Shown here one piece after another: positions 1 to 13,100 of a stretch of DNA of 64,000 nucleotides (its first letter is position 1; each line of letters begins with the position of its first letter). Below the pieces are notes generated by a model, which had not been told where the DNA came from, ran no database searches, and saw only the letters and a program-made list of their open reading frames with translations. The DNA is from Thiomicrospira microaerophila (GTDB lineage Bacteria > Pseudomonadota > Gammaproteobacteria > Thiomicrospirales > Thiomicrospiraceae), in NCBI RefSeq assembly GCF_000934765.1, contig NZ_JYNN01000011.1, forward strand, positions 18,415 to 82,414, given 5' to 3'. Both the position numbers and the translations under genes were made by a program.

Positions 1-3000
1 AGGTGACATCCATCCGATAGTTGTATTTACCAATCACATCTTGCTTGGTACCGACTTGTTTACTAATCAAGCTTTCTTCATAACTAATCACAGGCACTTC
101 AATTTGCCCAAGCGATACACGCTGATAACCTGTTACTACCTGCACTTCTCGCGTGAAGGTTTGGATCACAGGAATATAGACATCGACCAATGCGCCCACT
201 TCTGTATCAGCAAGCACTTGGACATTGCCACCGACGAGCAGGTTCGCTTTGCCCTTGGCGTCCAATACGCCCTGACCGGTTAGCGCGAGATTGCCCGCGC
301 CCAATTCGGTTAAATTAATCGAGCCTTCAAGCTTAGTTAATGACCAGTTATCTTGCACACCGGCGTGAATATCCAATGTACCGGCTGAGCGAATCGCACC
401 CGTCACCTGCACCAAATCTTTACTACTCAACAAGATGCGACCGCTGTCACTGATATTATTGACCACACCATTCATTCGCAAGGTCGGTGCATACAGGTGA
501 ACAAACGCTGTCGCTTGAATATGACCCGCTTGCGCATCTTCAGAGGCACTATGTTGAACGAGTAAACTCTGACTCGCCAATAAACGGATACTCGCCTCAT
601 CGCCCAATGCATAGACACGCGCATCTTGGGTCACATTCACCTGTAAACCTTCTATCTGTACATTCGACGAAGCATCAACCTGACCGCTTACCGTCACCGC
701 CGAAGATGTTGAGCGGATAAATATATCAGCGGTACGTGGTGCAATCGTAGGGATGTCATCTAGCACAACCACGTCAGACTGACCCACTATCCCTTTAACA
801 AATACACCGTCGACCGCCACCAGTGAAATCTCACCACCACTGGCGGTATTTAATCGTCCACCTGACAAGACCGTGGTTTCATCCTCGTCCCACACCAAAT
901 CATTGATAATAATCCCGGCGCGACTGGCATGCACACCGCCGGTAATTAGGATGCCCTTTGTGGCATCAATAAAACCATCGACAATCACTTGTGCTGGGCT
1001 CGTCACAGCGATAACCCCTTCATCGCCCATGGCTTGCAACGTGCCAAACAAGTGCACGTTTCCACCTGCGCGCAGGGTTAATGTGTCGCCTGTCGTGCTA
1101 ATACTGCTGTGCTTGTTCAATGAAAGACCTGTTCCATCGGCGTGCGTGCCGGTACGAATCAGGATATCCCCCGACGCATGCAATAGCGCACCGGTCGAGA
1201 CAAGTTGATGGTTTTCATTTAAACCCAAACCGCCGAGTATCAAGCCACGTGAAGTCGTAATTTGTAAGCGCGTATTGTCACCCGCCGTTTGATAACCCGG
1301 AGCCTGCTCGCTAAACGCTGCCCCCGCACGTAAGCTGCCGACAATCACGGCTTGGTCAGCATCAATGCGCAACAAGCCTTCATCCGCCGCCACAAACACC
1401 GATGCATCCGATGCCATGGTCAAACTGCCGAGCGCTTGAATCACAACCGATTGATCAGCGGCTAACACCACCGCGTTTAAGCTGGCTTCACCGGCTATCG
1501 GATCAAAGGTGCCGATACGCATGTCACCACCAGACTGAATCAATAGGCGCTGCCCGTCTTGATCGGCTAACAAACGCGTACTGGTGATATCCATATTCGC
1601 GCCTGCTTTTAGCAGCAAGGAACCGGCAAGATTCAAATCGCCTTGGAATTTCATATCGTTCGTGGCTAAAATTTGGATTTCAAAATCATTCAATGCAGGC
1701 GTAGCACGTGAACTCTTAATCACCCCTTCAATATAGGTGTTGTAACCCGATAAATATAACTGGCCACCGGTTTCAATCCAACCCCCTGCCGAGGTCAGTG
1801 TTAAGTCACCCGATACGGAACGTATATCGATCAAGCCGATATCAAGCACCTCGTCAGAACCAGGCACGGCCTTGCCAATCGTGCTATCAATAATGACATC
1901 GTTAAACCCACGAATGATAATGTTTGACCCCGCATCTAGGGTTGTCAAACGACTGGTTTGATGGGTGTAAATACTCCAATTCCCTTCATCCAATGCTGAC
2001 CCAGCTTGGATACTGATACCACTTTGTGCGGTTAGCTTGCCTTCTAACGCCAAGCTATTTTTAGCAAAAACATCTATACGTGCATTATCACCACGCGCAA
2101 TAATTTCGCCAGTAATAACACCATCGTTACCTGGGTTAAGCTGAATACTGCCTGACAAGGTTTCTAGCACACCGGTTGGGGTTAGGTTAAAGTTTTCATA
2201 ACCACTGGCTTGGCTAGTGCTTAATAGATTAATCCCGCTGTGCGCACGCAATTTACCGCCAATGGTCAATCCGCCACTTGACTGTGAACTGCTTCCAAGA
2301 TTAATCACGCTACCCACTTGCGCGGCATCCAGCGTATACGCACGCGTTGAGTTTAGAGCCTGCTGCCCAGCAAAACCTAAACGCTCTAAGCCCACAGAGC
2401 CCTCGGCATTGAGGGTTATACGATGATTACTGGTCAAAAACAAACGTCCATCTAACAGACCAAACTCAAGCTCACGGCTTGTTAACTCAAGCTCACGGCT
2501 TGTTAGCTTAACTTGCGTATCAAGCGCAGGCGTGCCCGTTAAGGATTCAATCACTTTAAAGTCTGTATCATCAAACGCCGCTTGTAGCGCTGTCGCTAAC
2601 CCGAATAGCCCATCTAAATTTTGGGTATCCGCCACAGCTAGGTTTACGGTACCCTGAACCTTGTGCGTACCTAAATCGATCACCATATCCAGCGCCACAT
2701 CCGCACTGAGACGACCACTCGCAAATTGCGCAAAGCCCTCCGCCAACAATTCATTCGACCATGCTGGCGCAAAAATACGGGTATCACCGGTTGCACCTAA
2801 ATTAATTTCACTGTCTGCCAACCAGGTCTTGATTTGCGCTGTACCGCCTATTACAACACCATAGTGCGGGAACTCACCATCCGCTAATCCTAGCCCGCCG
2901 CGCACATTAATCAACGACCCCGCTTCTAGGCTACGCGTAATGCGAATCTGACCATCGGCGATAATGTCAATATTGGAGTTACCGCCAAATGTATTGACGG

Positions 3001-4180
3001 TTTGCCCAAGGTATTCACCCTCGCTATCTCGGTGCTCGATAAGTTCGCCACCCGCTATTAATAAACCATAAATCTCAGCATCCCCTTTTCCGCCGATTTG
3101 GATGCGTCCATCTCGCTCATAGACTGAGATCACGGAGGCCGCTGGCAATTTAATGCCAACCCCCTCAGCACTTTCACCGCCCATTAACAAAACGGCATTA
3201 TGCGCGCGAATCAATCCGCCGCGCTCAAATGTTTCGCCAAACGGGTTAGTCACCATCCCGCCCAAATAAATTTGTCCGCCACTGGCTATCCGTACATCCG
3301 CCTCGGCGCCAGACCAGCTAATTGTTTCTGCCAGCAAGTCGCCACTTTCATTAAATGTTTGGCTCACCGTGCCACCGGAAAGTATGCGACCCACGATGCG
3401 GACATCACCGGCACTTTGAATCTGCACCATCCCCTGCGTATCGGTTAAACCTGCAACCGATAGCCCGGCTACGCCGGTTAAATCAACACCCAAGCCCTCA
3501 TCGCCTGCGCCCGGCACCTGGGTAGTGCGCAACACGACGGATTCTGCAGCGGCTACCGCACTGTCTATTTTAATACGCTGCCCGGCTTCTATCAGCACCG
3601 CTGAACCCTTGCCGGCCCAATCAATACCCTGCTCACCGATCTCGCCACCGGCAACAACACGACCAAGCACTTCAACATCCTGTCCGCCTTTAATCGTAAT
3701 GGTGCTACCCGCTCCGCTGGTGGTTAAGGTAGAGGTATCATGAATCAAGACACTGACACCCTCAAGTGGATGACCCGCGCTGTTATTGACACCATTCAGG
3801 TTCGTTTCTCCAGTTACATCATACCCACCCAATATCGTTAGGTTACCTGTTAGCTCTGCACGTCCTTCCCAATACACCCAGCGATCCGAGTGAACCGTTA
3901 AATTGGCATTGTCGCCCTGAAGAATAATATTGCCGCGCAAAATCATATCCTGCTCTCCGCCGGATACAAGAATGTCAGCATTGTCTTTTAAGGAGGTAAT
4001 CGTACCGGTAATCAAGGTACCAAAACCGCGTTGTCCAAAGAGACCGTGCGGTGTTTGTACTTCAAAGCGATCAATCTCGCCATTACCCGATGTATCGTTT
4101 GCATAAATGACATAACGCTGCCCATCCGCATCTTGCAACACCCAACGATTCGATGCGACCGCGTCACCAAGCGCCGCCGT
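1..4180 (-). repeat. Filamentous-haemagglutinin-like beta repeat region, open at the left edge
   Basis: About 1,390 residues of loosely repeated strands such as LxAGGxIxIxGxVxA, DVRIVGRILSGG, NDVIIDSTIG and EASIRLLASQSLLV. This style is typical of right-handed beta-helix haemagglutinin regions. A similar stretch lies at about 5600-7000. The pattern continues to the edge, so the true C-terminal domain is outside the window. Confidence 0.65.
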
Positions 4181-7100
4181 ATCCAGATCGCTATTTAGAT
4201 AGTCAACGCCCTGTACAAAACTATTGACCAGTTGTTTGCCGGCTTGCGCCGCTGGATCGTAGAAATATTGACCTGTGTAGTGGGCATAACCCGTTGCACG
4301 TAAAATCGTAATTTGCTGCATGGCATCCAGCTCGGCAAAGCTAGCGCCTACATCCGGAATAGCAATGCGACTCCATAGAACGAGTTCGTTACGATAGTCG
4401 CCTTCCTCACCCTGCTCAAATGTGAGTTTAAATGGCTGCAGCGCATCGGCTTTATGGTAAATCGTGCCTTCAAATAAGCGGTACCCCAAGTCATTGAGCA
4501 CTTTATTTTGTTGCGCCAAGGTCCATTCTTCAAAACCAAGCCCCGCGACCGGACGCGCCTCATCCTCCTCAGACCAATAGTCATCTAAACTATAGTCATC
4601 CGCGCTAAAGCTGACTTTTAACTGTTTTTCACTCTCAACACTTGGGTTGTAGTAAACCGTACCCTGGTATACCTCATAACCTAAATGCTCAAGTACTAAT
4701 TGACGCTGTGCTAGGGTTAAGTCTTCAAAACTAGCTTCGTCAGCGGGTTGATAACTGCCGCCCCACTCATGGGTTCTGATGACATAATCAACAGGAGATG
4801 AACCAAAAGATTCCACCAATCGCGACTCCACGCTTGCCTGTGGATTGTGCCATGCGCCATCAAAATAAGCCTCAAAACCTAACGCACGCGCGACAATCGA
4901 TTGCTGCGCTTGAGTTAAGGATGCAAAGCTGGCATTATCGGCAGGTGCGTCCACTTCACCCCAATAGATATTGGCATTTTGATAATCCGCACGCAGTCCC
5001 TGGATAAATCCGTCTCTGACCTTATAACCGGATGCGGCACTAAAATTAACATACAGGCCTTCTTGATCCTGCGTACCCAACAAGGCGTCAAACTCGTAAC
5101 CTAGGTGTTGTGCCACCTTGTCTTTTTGCGCACGCGTTAGACTTTCAAACGCGGCATTGTCAGCAGGCACGCCCGCATCGCCCCAATTAATTTCACTGTT
5201 GGTATAGTCAACACGCGGCCCTTGTATGAGCTCGGACACTAGCGCACCGGTTTGCGGGTTATAGAACACCGCGCCGCTATGGAATGTATAGCCTGTTTTA
5301 TCATAGGGTAAGCCAATGCTTAATGTTTCACGCACTTGTTGCTCAGCTGGCAAAGCCGGGTTGTAGTAGAATCCTTGGTCAAATGAGAGCACTTGATAAC
5401 CGAGTGTTTCGGCAATTGCGCGCTGTGCCGCCTGATCTAATGAGGAGAAGGGCACATAATTTGCAACCGAAACAACCGTTGGCTGACCTTCTTTGTTTAG
5501 GCTCAACGCCGGTGTTCCATCAAAAAGCGCAAGCAAATCTGAATGAACTTCACCTTGATTTAAGGCATCACGAATTTCATTTAGTTTTTGTGTTGTGAAT
5601 GCGGCTACCTTGCCCGGCAGACGATCGAAGTAATCCGCATTATCACCATTGGATGCGGTGGCCATAATATTGATATCACCCGATGCCGTTACCGAACCAT
5701 CGAGTCTGATTTCACCTGTTGATTTGAGGTGTATATCAACGTTATCGCCTGTTTTAACCGCAATAGGCGTAGAACCTTGATATTCAAAACGCGCACCCGC
5801 CGTCACCGCACTGCCTGCACTTAAGTGCAGGTAGTTTTGGGCGTCTAATGTAATTTCACTACCTGCCTGGCGCGCCGCAATGACCGCGCCTTCCAGTACC
5901 ACAATCCCGCCGGCGGTACTTTCGATATGAATATTGGAGTTAAATCCGCCGACTTCAAATCCTGAGGCAACGATAATCGAGCCAGCCGCGCGTACACTTA
6001 TCTTGGCATTATCATCGTTGGTAATTAAGGTACTACCTACATCAGCTGTTAAGCTATTTGCCTCGGCACCATAGCTGACCATCACATCTTGGCCTGTACT
6101 GCGGATGACCTCAATATCCAGCTTGGTATCGGCAATCAAACGCCCAGTAACAATCATCTGTTCATCGGCGACAAAATAGATTTGTGGCGCGATAACACCG
6201 GCATCGGGTGCGCCAAATGGATCATTAATATTGGTTGCCATGACCTCAATTAAACGCGCTTGGAACCGCACGTCTTTTTGTGAGCGCACATCTCCCACAA
6301 TGTTAATCCGCTGTGCATGGAAATAAGCCGTATCTTTCAGAATCGCATTGTAGGCGTAGGCGGCTTTTTCATCATCTTTGACATCACCAATCAACATCAA
6401 CCCTGTTTTTTCATCCAGTCCTGCTTCACGCCCAATGTCAATCCGCGTAAAGCCCTCTTTTAATGCTTCAAGGTCTTTCATTGATAGATCTAGGAAGCCG
6501 TTATCAGGCCCGGCCGTAAAGTCGTTGCCGTACATAGACTGGCCTGCACCGCCAATGCGATAGTTTTGGGCAAGATGGGTGGTTTGAATCAACAAGCGCC
6601 CTGAGCCTTGGACTTGGTTTGCGCCTGAGTTAAAGTCGATATCATCGGCTAACAACTCAATCGCTTGACCCGCTCCGGCACGAAGCACACCGGACACCAA
6701 GGTTAAATTCGCATGACGCGCTTCAAGCTGAACATCAATCGACCCATGCTGAGTATACAGCGCCCCCAACGCACGTCCGCCTTGCAATAGATTGAGTGAA
6801 GTTTTTTCACGCAGAACAATATCGCGCACCGATGCTTCCTCGGCGGTGTTGATCAGTGTCAGCGCGCGTAGTTCGGTGTTTAAAACGCCTTGGATCCCTT
6901 GAGCTTGGATATTAAAGTGCGCTTGAGGTGCAATTAAGCTAGCTTGGGTTACATTTAACACGCCGGCGCTGGTTAGGTGCAAATCCGTCCGCCCCCAGTT
7001 AATCGCTTCGCCACCTGTCAGGCTAGTTAGGCTTGAGGTATCGTTGATTTCAATATAGTCGAGATTAGAATCGAACGTTAAGTTTCTATCTAGATAACGC

Positions 7101-10100
7101 AGGTTATGATCACCGAGTGTAATGGATTGAGTGCTGGCTAATGAATCAAAAATAAGGCGGTCATGACCCGCACCACCTTTTATGTTCATGTTACCTATCC
7201 AGTCGGTGTAAATCGTATTGGCACCACTATTAAGCTCAATAACAGCATTTTGGATATTTCTAAGGTTGAGCGTATCGTTTTGTGCGTTATAAATTTCAAG
7301 CGATGTCGCATTGTTGGCGTTAACAATTTGCTGCCCTGTGCTCAGGGTAATGACGGTTTTGTTTGCGTCATTGACATTAATAATATCGCGCCCACCCGCA
7401 ACTTGAATGGTGTTATTACCTGTACCCATGTCAATAATAGAGGAGCCGTCGCCACCAATAAAGGTGTCGTTGCCAGCCAAACCATAAAACGCCATGCCCG
7501 AGACATTACCGCTAAAGAAGGTATCACTTCCCGTGCCCCCACGAATAATACTGCCCGCTGCTCCACCGAGTGCATTGATAATGTTATTGCCTGAAGCGGG
7601 TTTATCGGGGTCATTGTTAATCTCCAATATCGCATCAATACCACGACCGATATGGATAAAGTCATTACCGCTGCCTGTATTCGCAACAATGCGTTTAACA
7701 CCATGGAAGGTTTTATTTTGACCCAAGGCGCTAACCGAAACACTGCCTGATTTGTATCCATCGCCCTCAGGAATCGCCTCAAGGAAGAACGACTCGTTAA
7801 CAATATCGTCATAACGCGCATCACCGTAACGGCCAGACTCATCGCCTGCATTTAAATACAACACATCCCCGGCTTGCACAGCAATTACTGGATCAGGGCC
7901 AAGCTTCCAAAGTTGGCTAAAGCCGACAGAGATGCCCACGACGGTTACACGAACATTTAACAAGGCACTGACATCGGTCAGCTCTATCTGTCCAGCAAAA
8001 CCAGCCAAGGTTTTATTAATAGAAAACAACCCTAAATCTAAATTAATCCAAACACCACCGTACACCGATGCACTGATAATGGTCTCCCCTGACTCGTACC
8101 CTAGCATCAAGGATAAACCAAAATCGACACCAATGACCTTGAAATCCAAGCCAAAGTTGACATCACCACTGATGAGCCACTCACCTTTAGAGTTAAAATA
8201 ACCTGACACATCAACTTGCATCACACCAAAGAAATCGAGCCTCGCTTGATCAATACTTAAGGTGAAGACACTATCCACTAAACGCATACCGCCTTTAAAA
8301 TCAATATCAAAGGCGAGTACTTTTAATGCGCCCTGAATGTCTAGTGCAAAGGTTGTCCCAGCCGCAACACCGGCATACTGGGTGGTATTACTGGTATTAA
8401 TTTGCAGCTCCGCTTGACCACTAATACTTGCAATCCCTAAGTTCATCCCCACGCCCATTTGCGCGCGCATGGCAAAAACAGCGCCCTCAGACGTGTCCAA
8501 AATAGCGGCTGCGCCCTGAACGTTGAGCGCACCAAACTCACCAAGGTTCATTATCATATCGAGCTCAGCTTGCAAACCTTCGGCGTTAATCAATAGATCC
8601 ATTGCGCCATTCATTTGAAGACCTGCTGGCAGGTTGACATACGCACTGCCTGAAAGACGCAGCATCGTGGGCTCAAGTGTCACCTGCTCAACCTGGCCTG
8701 GGATAACCTGTCCAGCTTGATCCAGTTTTAAACCATTCACTTGGCGGTTTGAACTGGTAGTGTTGATTTGAAGCAGGAAGCTACCACCAATTTCAAGTGC
8801 GCCGGCCTTAATCAGTGGTGAACCACCCGGCGCACCAATTTGGAGGCTACCATAAATGCCAGCGTCCGAGCCCACAACCAGTCCAAGCGTTCCGGTGGCC
8901 GAAAGGGGTTCAAGAATCGGTAAGTCCAGCGTCATATTGATGCTTAATTCGGTTACGACCTCATTGTTGGCTTCATCAACACTAAACAACATGCTAAAAC
9001 CGCCGTCGAGCTTTAATGCATCGAGTATCGATAAAGAACCTTCGCCGTACACAGCTAAATAGAAATCAACCTCTTGATTTTTGTTTGGCGGTATATTGCT
9101 GATTTCCAACTGAGGGGGTAAATTACGACTGTCTTGGAAAGCTTGAGGCACGTTATATACAACGTTTTTGCCTGTGGCGTTCATCACAAAAGTCAGGGTT
9201 CTGACTTCAAGCGCAACCGCACCCAAATCTAACACCACCTCCTTCACCTCAAAGCGTGCGGCCACACCCTCACTACTCATCACCAGCAAGGCTTGCGCTT
9301 CACCGTATAAGAAACCACCGATATTAGCGGAAGCATCAATAAACAGTGACATTTCATCATCGGTGACTTTTAATTCAAACGCACCATCAAGTGAGGCCAT
9401 ACCAAACAATGCAAACGCCGCTTCGCCCTGTACTCGCAATAGGCGTTCGCTGTAATTAAGTATGATTGCATTGTTAGGGTTGCCGGTTTCAATTCGATAA
9501 CCTTGCCCTATCGTGCCATCCGCACGTTCGTGAGTGGACTTGCTAAAGTCAATCGCTGCCATGTCATCACTGAACAGCACTTGGTTAAGATTCAATTCAA
9601 TTTCACGTGCTTCTAGGGTCACGCCTTCCACGCCAACCAGGCCTGCTTTGGTTAAGTCAGCATAAATCGCCGCATAGGCCGCCGGATTGGTGATGTCCAC
9701 ATCGGCCATTACCAAAATACCGACATTCAGATCTTCAACCGCCAAACCCACCGCCGAGGTGTTTTTTATGCTTCCGTCAATACGCCCTTCTGCATTCGTG
9801 CCCCAATAACCACCGACGCCAACAAAGCCGTAGACATTACTCAATCCAATCGCCAATGAAGTCAGGTCGCGTGTTTTGTTATTCGTCAACGTAACGGTTT
9901 CACTACCGCGTTTGGTCATCGCCATCGAACCGGCGACTTGCATCATGCCCGCTAGCTCTCCGTGGAAGTATTCAATTTTGGCTTGAATGATTTCTTCATT
10001 AAAACTGAGGTAAATCGGCTTTTCATTGTTACCGGTATCCACAAACAGGCCTTGCTCACCAAAGACCTTGCCACTGCCGACAGTAATGCCGTTTTCAAGA

Positions 10101-13100
10101 ATATCTTTTGCGGTATTAATGAATAAGCCTATGCCACCAAAATTAAACCCTGGCACCGTCGGAACAGATGGGAGCTCAGGTAAGTCAAGCATCTCGCTCA
10201 ATGCAAACGCGGGCTGATAGCTTTGGGTTAGATCAATATAAGGCATCGGCAATAACGGCGGGATCCCCAGTAATGTCGAGGTATTAATATTGATTTCAAT
10301 ACCCTCTAAACGGGCGGCTAAAACCTCTTCCATCCCAACCAGGCCTGCTTGACCTACCGTGGCATGCAATGAAATATATTTTGGCAAAATCGAACTCAGC
10401 GCATCAATACGCACACCCCCAAAACCGGATGCGGTCATCAACGAGAAGCCAAGGTCTACGTCTTCTACCGTCAAACCAATAAATTCATCCGTACCGGGTG
10501 TACCGACACCGGCATAACCACGCATATTTGAAGCGCCAAACGTGAGAATATCGACATCATGAACCAGTTCGTCAACGCCAAAATCACTTAAGAAACCAGG
10601 CTGGGCTCTAACGAGCTGTTTGGTTTCACCGGCGCTAAAGGCTAAAGACCCCTCAAGATGCAAGAACTCGGCCACAGAAAGCTTAGCATGTTCCACGCGC
10701 GCAGACGCGTCAAGACGTCCATTAAAATCTAGGTAAACACTTTCGCCCAGCGTTTCAACGCCCCATCCTTGATCACCAAAGCTTTTTTTGAAGTCAATAT
10801 ACCCACCATCCAATGCGGTCTTAGACTTGTTCATACCGACGCTAATATTCGTTAGCTCCGCTGTCAATAATGGGTCTAAACCGATAAAGCCCGCCTGCGC
10901 CATATCCAGTTTAAAGGTTTGGAAATCACTCAATCCAACGCTTAAAAAATCAACATAGGCAAAGTCTACGCCGGCCGCATAAATTCCGACCGCGCCATCT
11001 GGCTCACCCACGCCATAATAGGGCGTGCCGATACCCACAAAGGCATTTAGATTGCTACCGACGATCTCGGTTGTTGTAAAGCGATGACCAACTAAGAGAT
11101 TGCCTGCGCCATAAATTAAATCATTGCCTGCAACATGAACATTATCGACTTCACCGAGTCTAAAGCTGAAGTCACCGCTCAGGTGCGCAAAGTCGAACAC
11201 GGAAAGCTGTGCGTTAAGCAAGTTGATATCCATCGCTTGCCCTTTAGAGCCATCAATATCAAGCACTAAAGTTGATTCGCCACCGATTTCATGTCCACCA
11301 ACATTTGCACCAATTCCCAACGGAATTTCTAAATTCTTCGCGCTATAGTCAATCACACGGCCTTGTGAATCGGCGGTGTTAATGATCAAATCCACCGCAT
11401 CCGCTTGCAGCGTTAAGCCTGGAATACCGACTAATCCGGCAAAGTCACTGGTGCCTATAGCCGATACCCATACATCGCCACTTAAGCCTATGACCAGCGC
11501 CGCCGCCATATCCAAATTATCGATTGCGACACCGGCACCATCGTCACGCGTGCCCGTGCCAGCATAGATATCTTGACCGGCGGCACCAAAGGTAAAGTAA
11601 ATCACATCTTGCAGCGTGCCATCGCTTAAAACAAGGGTTTCAAATTCAAGCTCTATATCTAGCCAATCGCTAAACTGCATCAGCCCAAAGAAATCGACAT
11701 CAAATTGTCCATTAAACTTGAGCATCGATCCAAAATCAGGTATGGCGCCAAAATCGAAGGATATCTCAAACTCGGGCAGTTTCAGCTCATTTAACAGGGC
11801 TAATAAATCAGGCAGGGATAAGTTGGGCCAATCTAGGTCTGGGAATAACTCACCCAGCGTTAAGTCTGGCCAACCAATACTCGGCCAATCCATAATCGGC
11901 AATGCAGGCAAGCTAACATTCAACCCGGGGATATTTAAATCTGGCAGCTTTATCGCTAACTCTGGCAGGGTAACTTGTGGCCAGTCAATATTGACATCCC
12001 AACCCAGTTCAAGCGCTAAATTCGGCATGCTTAAGTCTAAAAGACTCATATCTAGACCCAGCTCGGGTAAACCTATGTCGAACCCTAAATCAAGATTACC
12101 GAAACTCAAGGGCGTCAGTTCAAGATTAAGACCCAATCCATCTATTGGATTTTGCAAATAGGAGAATCCAATATCTTGCGCACGCATCTCGATACCGGGT
12201 AAACCGACAAATCCTAACTCACCCACTTCCACTTGCATCATTGACCATTGACGCGTAGGGTTAGCGCGATCGGTAACCAATCCGTAGCCAAAATCAAGAT
12301 CGGCTATCTCAAATCCAAATCGGCTACCCCCACCTAAATCAACCCCTACAAAGCCATTCGCATCTTCAGCGGTAAAGGTCATCGCATCGACGCGCGTGGT
12401 GGTACCATCCGTTAGCGCAACCTGTTCTATTTGATTTGCAAACGTAAAGTAGCCATCAACTTGAATCACATTTAACAAGTTCAAGTTTAGATTACCGCTC
12501 ACCCCGAGTTTCTGCCCCTTCATATCAAATACGATATTCGTTAAGTCGTCAGAGTCGTCAGAACCGACTTCGACGTCTCCGACACGCACCCCTAAGCCAC
12601 GCGATAAGGTCATAGGTGCTTTTGAAAAGTCGATTGACCGTCCATTTTTAGATACGGTATTAATCACCAGGTCAACCTGGTCAGCTTTCACGGTGAGTAA
12701 ATCAATCCCAGTAAAACCCACTGTGCTAGCGGAGGCTTTTGCACTCAACCAGAATTGATTTGGATCAGAGAGTTGAACCGCAATCCCTAAACCAAAGCTA
12801 GCCTCTTCAAGGGTAAAACCTACATCACCTGAACCGGCAAAGAAGTTTAAATCTTCTTCGGCAAACGTCATCAAGGCCACAGAGGAGCGGCTACCGTCAT
12901 CTAAATCGACGGTAAAGAATTCTTGTGATAGGGTGACCTGCTTTTCAATATCAATAAAGTCATAGGCTCGCAGAGCCATTAAACCGTCAATGGAGAAACT
13001 TAATTTTGAGCCCATTTTCATGTCAAAATCCGCGTCACGAATAGACGCTTCAATGTCATCACCCAAACTAAAGATTAGGTTGAAATCGGTACCGGACGCA

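Noticed and set aside
2461..2510. Short exact tandem repeat (about 24 bp, encoding LTSRELE twice)
   Set aside because: It is a real small duplication but too short to treat as an element; it keeps the frame and fits ordinary repeat slippage.
7342..7851. A 169-codon minus-strand frame across the RTX-like patch
   Set aside because: It is out of frame with the giant protein, which is continuous through this point, and its sequence has no family resemblance.
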